NCBI GenBank assembly: GCA_033182465.1
Contig: CP137330.1
Location: 682,001-746,000, forward strand
DNA length: 64,000 bases
Direction: 5' to 3'
Source of the DNA: Sanghuangporus weigelae
Lineage: Eukaryota > Basidiomycota > Agaricomycetes > Hymenochaetales > Hymenochaetaceae
In this document: positions 22,930 through 35,350 of the stretch, piece by piece
How the letters are laid out: each line of letters opens with the position of its first letter
How positions within the stretch are numbered: the stretch's first letter is position 1
Translations under genes and position numbers: made by a program
Notes under the pieces: generated by a model
The model's input: only the letters and a program-made list of their open reading frames with translations
The model's database searches: none
Told to the model about the DNA's origin: nothing

Positions 22930-24435
22930 ACAGGGTCGGGCAGGCACATTGTGGCGTCTGTCGCTGCGGAAGCTTCTTGAACGCCTGCCAGTGCCAATAA
23001 TGGTAATAATCATCTGTGTACTTATTCCGCGGTCGGTCGGTCGGTTGTGTTTGCGTCCGGAGGTTTATCACACTCACCTCCGGACAATATTAAAATCTGC
23101 ACTGGATTTAGTTTGCTCTCCTCACCCGCCAATAGTATTTCCATTTTCACTTCTTTCCGAGAGATAAATTGGCCATTCTGTGTATCATTTGTGTTGTAGC
23201 GGTGTAGCATCTGTAGCGTTGTAGCGGTCGGATCGTACGTTTCTCATCGAAGAAGTTCAAACTGTCGAGCAGCATGTTGTATGTAGTAAAGCCGAAAAGA
23301 TTACAACCAAAAAGTCTGATATGTAGATAAAAGTTACTATTATATTCCCTTTGATTTATGACTTCGGTGCACACGGCTGGTTCCCGGATGTGAGAAGAGT
23401 ATTGTATCAATGCCTCGCTAGCTATAGTTTGATACAGGCGCACGAGAAGGCGAGACACATAAATAAATACTAGTACCGGCTGTACATACGAATGTGTGGT
23501 CTAACGCAACGTAATACCGGGAGGTCAGGTTCAACCAGAAGTAAGATCTGGGAAAGTAGATATGTGTCGCGTGAGGAGAAGGAGGGGGAGAGGGAATCGA
23601 TTGATTTGAGCGACGAGAGGTGGAAGAACCAGAAGACCCCAAAACCAAGTAAGTACCGTACGTGTCGAAGTCTGTATAGCAGAACAACCCAAATGAGAGG
23701 AGATGAGGGGCTGAGACGGGATGAGTGAGGAGAAATGGCCGGCGTCAAGGGGATGTTGAATAAAGACAAGCACGGGTTGACGTGCGGATGCGAGAACGGA
23801 ATAAGCAAATCGAGGGGAAGAAAACTTCAGAAATCGCGGTCAAAGACATGTACGCGTAATAACACAGCATGATGCATGTCAGTATCATAGCAAATATCAT
23901 ATCATCATGCATGAAAGATAGAATCAAATCACTGTCGTGTGAGGAAATGTATGACAAGTCAAGAAATGGTTTGTCAGAGAAGACCTTGAAAGCCTAGAAG
24001 CGAGATCAAAACGGGTGGGGGGAAACATGAAATTGTATGAACAAGTCAAGTTATTGCGATGAAGTCACAGACAGAAGGGAAATAGTAATGATGCGTTGTA
24101 GTCACAGCCAAATGGGACGAGATATGCAGATCGGAAGGGAGGGAAATGAGAAATTGCGAGATGAGGATTGAAGATCGAGAAACAAAGGGAAAATAGAGCT
24201 GCAGAGCTGGAATAGAAATAGATAGAGGAGACAAAGATAATAGCAACTTAAAGCAACACGACTGATTAGAAAACACACTAAATCGACAAGGGGCCCGTTA
24301 TTTCACACCGGATAGGAATAAAGACTAGCACTGGTTGGGTTGGTAAGAGGTTGATTGGTAAAAAGACAGCAACTGTAAATCCGCACGAGAGGAAGATACA
24401 ATCAGATGCGCAGACGCGGAAAGAGAAGGCGATAG
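22930..24435. other. Convergent 3' intergenic region, 1.5 kb
   Basis: 3' flanks of the dehydrogenase and the WOPR gene. Purine-rich on the plus strand (23530-24250). A short imperfect repeat of gtgtagc/gttgtagcggt words occurs at 23190-23230. No gene recognised; some of it may be a long WOPR 3' UTR. Confidence 0.5.
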
Positions 24436-26946
24436 TCATTCATCTCGAGCGGTATTTGTAGAAGCGGTCGTCCTAAGCGCATTAAACCGTCTCAAAAGCG
24501 CGTCGTCTGTCGGGTCTCGTCTCGGGAACACAGCATTCTCCAAGCTATGAAGCGGCACCAATGAGCGTGCGCGTTCCCCGACTAAGCTCAAGTTGTCTCC
24601 AGCTGGCGATCGGTCAGGTAGTGTCGCGCTGGAAGCAGGAGCTGCTGTTGTTACAGCCGTCCCTGAGAACGAAACCGAGCGCAATCGCGGAACCGACTCT
24701 GATTGTGCTAATGCAGAGCTGGGCAAGGAACGCGGTGATGCGCTCAGTCGGGTCATAGCCGACAAGTGCTTGCTCTTGTGCCTTGGCGAGGGACTTGATG
24801 GTGCAATGCGCATAGGGCCAATCGCCGACTCGCGTTGTTCGCCTATTTCCGACGAATCCGGATTATTCACACCAGCACCACCACCTGTTCCTGTCGATCC
24901 ACAAGCGCTCGTCTCGCGCGCACAAGCATTTGAAGGGCCTGCAATCGCAGGCGACGCAGCAGCGACCTGTGTCTGAGGCTGCCGCGTCGGTGACACGTCG
25001 ATCGGCTTTATAGGCTTCGCCGGAGAGTAATATTCAGATACCGAGGCTTGAGTCCCCGGACCTGCCACCACCGCAGCACCAACACCGGAGGTACGGACCA
25101 AATGGCCTTGTAAAGCATTGGCATATGGATGAGAATACGACGGGGATCGAGTCTGCGTGGGCGCGGAGGGGTGAACTCGCCCGCGAGTAGCAGTAGGATC
25201 AAACGTATTCGGTAGCGCCGGTGGAATTCTCTGTGGCGATATCGATGCCTGCTCGCGCTCAAGATCGCGCTCATAGCGCACCTGCTCTCTCGGCTCGCGC
25301 TCTTGATCGTGCTCACCGTCCCACTCCCGAGGAGGCCGTGTATATGTAAGTCCAAGTCCGCGGGGTTGCCCATTGATCGAGCTCTGTCCTTGTGGCGGCG
25401 GCGGGGGAACGTGAGACGGATGTGGGGTCGGAGCGATCGCGTATGGACCACCGGCGGGTGGTAAAGATGACGGAGGTGGAAGTGCTGAGGGCGGTAATGC
25501 CTGACGGTGGACGGTCACTTCGTCCTGTACGTATGGAGAGTACTGAGGTTGTGCATGGGAATAGGCATAAGCATGTGGCGTCATTTGCGTGTAAGAGGAG
25601 GCGTAAGGACTGTAACTCGAAGAAGGTGGATAAGCAGACGAGACTGGCGAGCTCCCAGAGGGACCTGCTGGATCAGGATCATAGTAAGCGAGCTGGCGTT
25701 GTTGCTGCTGCAATCGACTAGAAGTAGTATCGCGGCGAATCTTCCCGGCTCTTGCGCTTCGGAACAATCCCTCGGGAACCATCATATGAGGCTTCGGTAG
25801 CACTTCATCCACTGTTTGTAGCTTATCCACTGTTGACTGTGTGAAGTATGCCGCTACCGGAGGTTTGCAGAAAATAGAACAACGCGACACGTTTAATGAA
25901 ACGAATTAAAGATAGAAGAGAAAAACAGACGCGACGTCAGTGATCCCCGAAATGAACATAATGATAAGTTTGCATTTTGGCTTACTGAGGTGCCATTTAC
26001 GAAGGACGCCGCGTTGACTTTCTTCGGGAAAAGCGACTAGAACGCTGTATGTCTGTTTAATAAGCTTTTCTGGATCGTTTAGTGCATGCTGATGCGGGAT
26101 TTTATCTGGGGATGTGTCTGACGACGAGCCATCGGCACTAGTAGTTTTGGGCCTATTTAGAGATACAGTTCAATTGATGAGCAAAGACAGCCAAACGTAG
26201 AAGCCAATAGAACTGGAGAAATGACAAAAAGGGGCATAGATCCTCCAAACGGATGCAGAATAAGTGTAGTACATAGTATCCCACTAAAACGAACTTTAAT
26301 AAGAGGCGTAAAATAACTCACCTGACTATTCGCGCCCAACGAGTTGGAGGCAAGTTATCCGCCTCTTCGGGATCCAACTCTTTCTGATGATAAAACAAGA
26401 ATTCCTGATGAAGAGAGTGAGTGAGTAAGTGGCAGAGGATAAAAGTAAAGGGGCAAAGAATCAGCGCACATCTCGGACTCTGCTAGGACTCCACCGCATT
26501 CCATCAGTCCTAGGAGGCGCCGGGTAGGACGTAAGTTCATAAGGAACACAGCAGGAGAGAAGTCGAGTCACATACCAACGCTCAATGCCGAGTCCCGTTG
26601 CCTCGGAAGTGGCACCGCGTTCCTCCCATACGTAGACGTTCCCGGACGTTATTGCGCGTCGCTCCTCTGCATCGAGACGGCGGACTGTCATGGGAAGGAG
26701 ATTGAGCAAGACGGCATAGAAGATCTGGTTGGCGTCACGCGTGGAGCGGATGCGCACGTTTGTGAGCGTAGGGCGTTGCATTGCAGAAGAACACGCGCGG
26801 AAGACAGGTGCAGAGCCGTCCTGGAAAAGCTTCGGCTGTGGATGGGACATGGCCACGTCTTGCGATTGGGACGATACAGCAACAGCGCCGGGCTGGAGTT
26901 GCGGGTGAGACTGGATGTATGGTTGGGCGTATGGCTGGGCGTACAT
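24436..26946 (-). CDS. WOPR-domain (Gti1/Pac2) transcription regulator
   Basis: Nuclear DNA-binding regulator of the family that includes Wor1, Ryp1, Gti1 and Pac2, controllers of morphology, sporulation and nutrient response. WOPR box 1: RPTLTNVRIRSTRDANQIFY, SGNVYVWEERGA, then across an intron IERW-TDGMRWSPSRVRD and EFLFYHQKE. WOPR box 2: LIKQTYSVLVA, then across the last intron WHLTAYFTQSTVDKL. A 450-residue tail follows, rich in Pro, Ser, Gln and Tyr (LQQQQRQLAYYDPDPAGPSG, PPPPPQG), probably disordered activation sequence. I chose the ATG at 26946 (MYAQPYAQPY) because upstream codons look like 5' UTR; MQRPTLTNV at the domain edge is an alternative. Splices read by eye keep one frame. Confidence 0.9.
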
Positions 26947-27143
26947 TGAGCAAAGTGAGGACTCGCTGTGGTCGAGCTCGACGCTCGCTTGTCGATTCGC
27001 CTGGCGTGGATTGTCGTCAAGCGGACGATGGGCGGGCTGTATGGGCACTGTTGGGGCTAACGTGCACGAGCGGGCTGGCGAGATGGGTGGCTGGCGGGAG
27101 AAAGAGAGCGGGAGAGATTGGAATATAAGAATCTGCTTCACAT

Positions 27144-27201
27144 GGTAATATATAGTATAGGATATAATATACATATACATATTTTGAATTGAATTGAATT
27201 G
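27144..27201. repeat. AT-rich simple-sequence tract
   Basis: Runs of TATA/ATAC words followed by three TTGAA units, just upstream of the presumed WOPR 5' UTR. Confidence 0.6.
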
Positions 27202-29578
27202 CAACTGAGCGGACATAGAATTCAGTGTTGACGTAAGCATGCTATCGCCTTCTCTCACTCAGTATTACTTCTTCCTTTGGGGTCCCTTAGATCCATTCTA
27301 TCCCCTTTTCAGGACATCACTTGCAGCAATCATAACAGACTATATCTTCTCCATCTATTCCATCCCATTCTCTCTCTTTGCTCCTGCAATGCGTATCAGA
27401 CTAAATATTATTTAAGTTTTCTTTTTGCTTTCTCCGGGCCAGCATGATCGGCGGTCATTATTGGTGTTCCGAGAAGAGCCTAAGTCCAGGTCCTTGATTC
27501 CTGGAAACCCGCCTTCATTTTTCGAGCAAGCGTCAAGCTTATCTTCACACCGCGTACCAGTCCACGCGGCGCATCCATCCAAAGTTTGCTTTCTCTCAGT
27601 ATGGAAGGGCTTCATCGTGCATCAAGTGGCCCACTCTATTGGCATGATCCCAACGATCCGTCATTGGTGCCATGCCGGCATCCGTGGCGAGCCCACTACA
27701 CAAATGAAATTGACGAAGCTGACGGTTTGCGGCTCCCCGTCCAAATCCGCACGCATTCCCGAGCCCGTCTCCTGCAAAACACTTTCTGCAACCGGCCTGA
27801 AGAGCAAAAGATAGCTCTGAGACGTGCACTAAAATAGGTTCGCTTTGCCCCGTTTCGTCTGAGATGGAAACAACGAATGTATCCGGTATCCGGGTATGGC
27901 ACATGTACATACGTACGCACAAGTTTTTACAAGAATAGAGTTCAACGTTTCTGCTCTGCCGAATGCCGGAATATGCCGACTCGTGCCGGTAGATCGTGGG
28001 ATGATTTCCAAGATGTAAAGTACCGACTAAAATCTTGATCGGGCAACCCTCAGATAGAGTTTCCAACTCCGATAAACTCCGCCTGTTATCTCGATGTGTG
28101 AGACTTCGACACGGTCTGTTCGCTCCTCCCTGTCGCTATTGCGTTTCTCTCTCGATTGAGTGGCATCTAATTCCCTGTCAGTCCAAGCTTGGTCTGCACA
28201 TCTAATCGCACGCCACCAAGCTCATCCCTGTCAGAATATCATCCATCACATCACAGAAGCGCGTCTCTCGACACGCTAACTACTAGTACCCAGGCTCACT
28301 CTCAGCCAAGCACAAACTGCTCCCGACGAAAAGGGACTTCGTAAAAATTCAAACAAGTGGCGTCCGGGTTCTCCGACGCCTCAAGAGAGAAAAAGGGGGG
28401 AAAGAAACTTTGCACAGACGTGGACTCGGATAATGATCCTTTTCACTTGCGCCTTCCTGCGCACAATCGCCTCTCCTCCCCTGCTCTTTTGACTACAGCT
28501 ATGTATGTCTGTATATACCTGTCCCTCGGGACTAATATAAGGTTGCTCCCCGGTTTTTCTCTCTCCGGGTCTCGGCTTTAGCTCTCTCTTCTGGTCCAGA
28601 TCTAATGGCTTCCGTTACAGTTCTGGAATTGCCGTTGTACAGGATGCAATCTCGCTTTCCTGTATCTCACCCCTGTCTACGCACTACACGCCTAAAACAC
28701 AAATATAACTGCGCACCAAACCATATCTCTCCTTCATCTGGGCACTCTGGCTTCCATTTGGCTTCAGTCTCCGACACGGCATACCTCAACCCCGAGGTTT
28801 CCGCAATCTATACTATCCTCACCTCAAAAACAGCAGCGGTAGCATCAAATTTCTTGATGACGGCTTCTTTCCATAATTACTTGGAACTTTCAGATTGAAT
28901 GACCGAACCCTCCTTCGACGGATCTGCAGTACGTATTCATGTGTCTGTTCTGTAAATGCGCACACGGACCCCGTTCGTTTGCACCTTCCTTTGCATATGT
29001 CCTTGTTCGCCTCGGGTCTTCAATAATACAGTCTTGCATTTGCAGAGATCCCTACCTACTGCATACAGAGCTACGGATTCCTTTTAACATTGTCACATCA
29101 GATTCACTCATTGTGAACACCACCCCTTTGTTCCACCATCTCACCCATCTCCGACCCACCGGGATTCCTCATTCTGATTCTGATCCTTAATTCTCAGTCC
29201 TTGCTGCCATCACCGACACGGACAGCGACGCCGACACTGGTTGTCTGATTCGTATTGATTCACTGATTGTGAATGAGGATCTTAAGATCATCTCCGAGGC
29301 GCGTCTCTTCTCACTCACACAGCCCTTTCCGCAGTCCATACCCTCGGCGCACGAACATTTCTTTATTTACATATTTCGAATCGACTTTGTGTCTGACCAG
29401 CCAAAGTGCTTTGCGTCTTTTATATTCCGTACCTCGTCTGTTTACTTGCTCATTTCTTCCTTTCTTTCCTCGGCGACTCTGTGAGAAAATAAGAAGGTAG
29501 ACGTAATCCCGGAGATTAAGAATAAACGACAAAATTGCAAATTGGACGAGTGGCATCTAAAATGAAGGCACAGGAAGC

Positions 29579-29634
29579 TTTCTCTCTTTCTCTTCTCTTT
29601 TCTTTTCTTTTCGTTCTTTCTTTCTTTTTCTCAG
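29579..29634. repeat. Pyrimidine (CT) tract
   Basis: About 55 bases almost wholly C/T (TTTC and TCTC words) ending TCAG. Typical of fungal promoters and 5' leaders; it could equally be the polypyrimidine tract of an intron in a long upstream transcript. Confidence 0.6.
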
Positions 29635-32600
29635 ATTCTAGCCGTCCGGCCGACGTGCAGATACAAAGAAGGTTTAGTTGAGTGGACGTACTTGACCGCT
29701 GCCTGTGCCGTGAACACTTCCCGCTTGCCGTACATGCCTCGGACGCACGGCTGACGACTAAAAGCAACTTGGGTGGGCGCTCTAGACCGAGCCAATGCGG
29801 TGCTATTAATATTATCATCGACTCAACTCGTTCCTTGCCTCCCGCGCCTGCGGCGAATCAGATAAGTGGGTGGCGGGCTGTTCTGACTAGCACTAGCACT
29901 TGACGCCGACGCTGAGCTGCTTCTTCATTTCGGAACAACTGTGCTTCGTCCTCCAAGCACCCTTACATGTAATAGTATGTCCTACAACTTCACTGCTGCG
30001 AACTTTACTGCGAATCGAGGGTCGCCGGCGCTATTAGCAAGAGTGTTAGTCACTCTTAACCAACCAGGACGCTTTCTTTAGGAAGTTGATCTGCTTTATG
30101 TGTGCATTACGGTATTTTTTCAGTTCCCGGAGTCTCCAGGCATATGCTTCGGGCGCCTATAAGTAGGACTTGAGAACTAGGGACAGTTCTATCGGGGTTG
30201 GAAGGCATTCATAGATTCGGAGTGAGTAAGAGAGAAACTCGGTCTGTCTGTGTTACACAGAGCTCGGTGGCGAACCGGACCGAGTGGACTCTCCGTGCTT
30301 GATGCTGATATGATATACTTGATGAAAGCGCACACCGGACTCCGCTGAATACGGCGAAATAACATAATGTAAATACTTAAGTAACAAAGAAAGTTTCTTG
30401 TCATTAGTATCACCGTTCTTATTCTTCCTTTTCGTTCTTCTTCCGAATTCCAATTTGGTTCCTCCGAGAATGATTCTTCTAATAAGGTTATAATGTTATA
30501 CATACGCACATACAAAATCAAATGCTATCCGATGATGAAGTGCGAAGATGGTGAAAAGACACCGGGAAAGCTCCTCCGAATCAAAGTGTTCGTATTCCTT
30601 TTTCCGTCATGACAAATTCGCCGTTCGAACTGACATCAAATCCATCGGCATTGCCTTTCCTAGGTTACTCTGCACTCCAGCTGTACACGGGCGACAACCT
30701 TTCCATTTCCACCACGGCACGAGGGTAACTCGAAGACATCATGTTGAGTCAATGCAATGCTAGGCGCTCAAGTGCTCATTGATAATGATCTTTATTCATT
30801 TCAGCCGAGCACAGCCCAAGCCGAGCAAAAATCGTTCGTTCCCTTTTTCCGCCGGTCTTAATTGTGGTGTTCCATTAATGTAGTTTTTGCCCGAAGCGTA
30901 ATCTACTGTTGTAAGTAAGCCACCCTTTTCCTCTCGATCATAATTCCATGCGAATATAAAGCGTAAAGTAGCGAGATCTGAAATCTCGATCTGGGGATGA
31001 ATTTTCAAACCCAAACTGCGCCGGTAAATCGTTACTGCTTTTGGGATGTCTGTACCGCCGCCGATCTGAGTTATCTAACAAACATCTAGCAACGCGATCG
31101 GATACTGCCATAAAAATCCCAGATCATCTGAAAAGATACACAAGTCAGACAGGAATAGTGGACGTATTTATCGCTTCTTTTTAGCAGGTTAGAAACCAAT
31201 ATTGCGCAGTCTTATGCCTCCTATCCTCCAAGTATGGACTGTATATCACTGTGCTTTGCACGCACCAGGTAGAACAGGATTGGGTAAATTAATGAATAGC
31301 AATAATAACACCAACAAGAACAGCCATCCGGCGTCTGCTTTATGCCTTGCTCTGTGAGTCATTAATTAGTGGCGAACAGACGCCCGCCTTACAAGAAATC
31401 CCTATACTATTTCATTTCAACAATTTATTGTGCTCTGGTGGATGGCTCTCCGTGTGGCACGTCCCCGACGGCTAGCCGCCACTTGTTAAGTCCGTTGCAA
31501 ATTAATTATCTGTCTTGGTAGCCTGTTAGAGGGAACAGTTTCAGAGGAGAGCGCAAAATAAGTACGAAGAATATTTTTGGGGAATCGAGCATAATATGCG
31601 CTGAGAGTGTCAATTTGGATTGGTTTGTATGCCGCCACCTTCGCGTTACTCCCAGTCAAGCATCCATTCGGCGGCATTCAAGGCGTTCAACGGAACTCCC
31701 CTCTTTCAACTCAGAAAGTCGAAACAAGACAAGCATAGCATACACGAAACTCGCATTCTACGGTCCGTGTTCCGAATACTGGTCTGCGCTGCGCGCCATC
31801 ACCCATACTCCTTTTTAGAGCAAGATCTGATAGGCATGTGTCGCAATTAGGGACCAAGACGCGCTGTGCTTACCCCGGATGAACGACAGCTAGTACGGGA
31901 TACTCTAATTTCTCATTTTACAACAGGTGGCGGAGATCACTGAAATCTGGTTTCAGACAGATGAAGTTAATAATAATAACGGGATAAATGGACGTGCCGA
32001 TGGTGCCCGCTTGAGCCCCCGCCTCCACCGCCGAGTCGCCGACGGCCCCTTGACGAGATGATATTTTTATGCTGCGAGGACGCTTTTTTTGGGCAAGACG
32101 CCGCCGAATCAGATATGAAGTTCGTTCAGGCCATCCGCGAAGGACCTCAGAGTATTAATATTCTTCCTTTTCATCTCGAACGTTTCTCTAGAAGCGGAAT
32201 CGTTCTCGGTTTTCATTTCGGCATCGATTCTGTATGCATCTGTGTATAGCAAATAACAATGGACATCGGCATAAAAGGATCCGCTGTTGAGTAATTTTGT
32301 CAGCTGCGGATTCAATTGTGTATACATGTACATGAGGTGTATGTCTTCTCTGTTTGAAAGTAAGCAGCCTTACCTCTTTCAGCTACCCGACCACAATGGA
32401 TTACTGACGATCCGATTCCGTCCTCGATCACCCGTGACCTTCTCGCATCTGCACAATTGACACCATATCACTCCTATTCCGTATATTCAAAGAGCATTCC
32501 TATATCGCGTTCTCGTGGGAGTGGGTCTTTACAGACGGGGTTGCTTCTAGCCAGCGGCGTACTGATGTACACTTTACTAGTTCCTGCTTGACGAGATCAT

Positions 32601-35350
32601 CAGACGCAGACGCATGTATGCAACGCGGCTCCTACCGATGTGTGGGACTCCACACACTCCGTGCTCATCGCCTATGCTAAAAGTCAAGAAGCATGATTTC
32701 CTATCGCCGCTCTGTGCGTTTCAGGCAAATGAAGCGCACGCACGTGTGGTCAAAATACGGCTATATGGGGGAGACTACGCCACATCAGTACAATGAGTTG
32801 ATCTCATCAAGCCATGATCTTTGCGAGGATGTTAAATCTCACCCTAAACGCCGTCTATCCCACCTCTAATTCAGCCAGAATCTATACCCACGCGTAGCAA
32901 ACTTTATCACGCAAATCTTCTCGGCAGGGATTTAATTTCAGAATTGTGGGATCTCATAGTTTTTCTCCTCCCTTTTCTTTCACTTTCTCCTCCTCGGAGT
33001 TGAGCTCGGAAGGCACGCAGAGTCCCGTAAGAAGAGTTAGACTAGACTAGCTATGGTTTTGTCACGCCGCTCGGACGATCTCGGCATGCCGCATAATTAA
33101 ATATGGCACGCCGAAACATCTTAAGATCTTTCGAAATCTCTCCCGCAGGGGAGACCAGGACAGTCGGCTACTGTACGCAGACATTTTGAAAGGCCTGAAA
33201 GGACGATCAACACATTTGGCGAGGTTGATCAGTCTAGTAAAGCGTCTAACGCGAGGAGAACAGCCACGACTTCGCTTCACAGTGCCTGGCAAGAAGAGAG
33301 GGAAAGGGCAGACCCTTTTCGTCAGGCCACCAAGGCAAATTTAGCACCTCGGCGTTACGGCAGAATTTCAGGTGCTTCCACAGCTGTTCCATTTACGTAC
33401 CACCTACCAGCCAAAGGTGTACATACCCGCTTTTGAAGGTCACGTCTCCTTTCTGCTTCCGAGCAGGCTTGTTGCGTTGTCCTGCCTGTAGACATACGCC
33501 CGTGCTGAGCGACGATCTAAACTGGAAGGGAAGAGCTGTCGTCGGTAACGTCTCGGTTATGAACGTCGAGAATCAAGCAGGCAGTCTGCCGGCGCGAGCA
33601 GTCCTCGGACTATTCAAGCCTTCTTTTCGTATCGTGATGTTGTATTCCGAGGATATGTATTTTCCGTGGGAGCTGTGTATTCTTTGTTGGAAGGTTTAGT
33701 TGTCCCGAGGGTTGCATTAATTATGACCTACGGTGGTGCATTGCATGTAATCAGAATCAAGCAATCAAGCAAATTGCTCAGAACCTGAAAACTAGGTTTT
33801 AATCTTGCCTCTATTGAGTCCTGAGTCCTGAGTTACTCCGAGTAATGTCGTAAGATTTGACGTCTTCGTTACGCGGTGAGATAAAAACCTGTTAATTCAT
33901 TCCTTGTTCAGTATACATTTGAGGTTCTTAAGGTCAAGGTTTTTGTCACAGGAGCCGACCAGTTGGACACCAAGACCGCTCAAAACCCTCAAGAAGATCG
34001 AGTAAGTGGCTGAGAAGACTCACATATCTTCGCGTTATCCTCACCGAACGAAAGCGGATATCCAGGCTCGCCAACTTTCCTTTCGCCTCACAGCTAGTCC
34101 GAGAGCCGTTCCGTTCCCTTGCCTTGCATTCCGAAAATACGCGACTTCCAACACGATCGATCTCCTCCGTACGCCCGGCGCAGCTCGCTGATAATAGCAC
34201 CTATTCGAGCTACCGCATATCCGTAGAATCTTCGAAGCAAACGCCACCATTTACAGGAATAGCATTTTACGACTGTGAAGCTGTCAAAACTCTAACTGCC
34301 TTTCCCATCAATCCTGACTCGCTCCGTGACCCTCTTCTTTCTCGTTCAACTCGGGTGCCTCGACGCCGCGCCATGTCATGCGCGCCAAAGTACCTTGAAG
34401 TAGCAGCTGCCAGGGGAGCCTAGTGTCGACCGCGACCTTACAGTGTCTTCTCTACTCTGCACATGCTACAATGAACTAACTCCGACGCGGGATTACGAGC
34501 AGTGGGAGTACACGTAGGTAGGCGAAGGGACGAGAACAGACGTCTGAAGCATCCTGAAACACGAGAATCAAGAGTAGGATGAGGAACTTACGAATCTACA
34601 GTATTCAGAACCGGCGAGGACTGAAAAGAAAGGCCGCAGATAAGGCAGATGCGAAGCGGTATCGGGGTTTCGTACGACCGGACATAGAGAGCCACAGTGT
34701 ATCTCTTCACGCGCAGTTACACTGCGATGAAGCCCGAGAAGACGAAGATGACGACTTCAGATAGGAGGCAGACGCGGGAAATAGAACCACTCGCGGGAGA
34801 AGAAGTCTGACGTTGATCATCCTCAACCGAGTAACAACTCAGCAAATCAACAACCGTAGGCGAAAACATCCTCAAGACATAAAAGATTATTGAACCATAG
34901 GATCTGTTGAAGGTTGTTCCTGATGGTTATTACGTGCTGGAAAAGTTATCGCAGGAAAAATGCGACTAAATTAGTTTTGCCATTGAATGCAAAGTGGAGA
35001 GTTCCGGTGGTGGATTGGCTCATTCGCGGGAGAAGTTTCGGCGTGAACGGCAGAAAGGAAACATGTCATGACTATTTTGTCTGTCAAGGTTGGAGGATCT
35101 GTCAGAGTGCATCGAGTTAGCCACCTGTTACCGGGAGTATTTTCAGAGAAAGAGACATTCGGTACGGCTGCAGTGTACCAACATGGGGGGGACCTCAATC
35201 TCAGTAACAAGAAGATAAAACAATCAAAAGAATATCTTCAAGGTCATGCAACGTTTGGTTTGCTCCACTTGTCATCCATGTGCTCGACCAGATGACCTGT
35301 ACGGTGACTTTACGTTAGTACATTACACAGTGCATGTTACCAAAACAAGA

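Larger units (their letters stand above)
26947..35350. other. Gene-poor 8.4-kb region upstream of the WOPR gene
   Basis: No open stretch here reaches convincing length or shows a known motif; several of the longest begin at non-ATG codons. The 27.2-29.6 kb part is pyrimidine-rich and could be long 5' UTR or promoter of the WOPR regulator; 30-35 kb is mixed sequence without visible repeats of note. A non-coding RNA or a fast-evolving multi-exon gene could be missed by eye. Confidence 0.5.

Noticed and set aside
24593-24976. Plus-strand open frames across the WOPR gene tail
   Set aside because: Antisense shadows of the low-complexity Pro/Ser-rich coding sequence.
26292-26299. WOPR-type binding word TTAAAGTT in an intron of the WOPR gene
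   Set aside because: The same word occurs by chance elsewhere (for example 17557-17565 in a SEC5 intron), so a single 8-mer is no evidence for autoregulation.
27596-28066. 156-codon minus-strand open frame in the gene-poor region
   Set aside because: It begins at TTG rather than ATG, composition is atypical, and no domain is visible.
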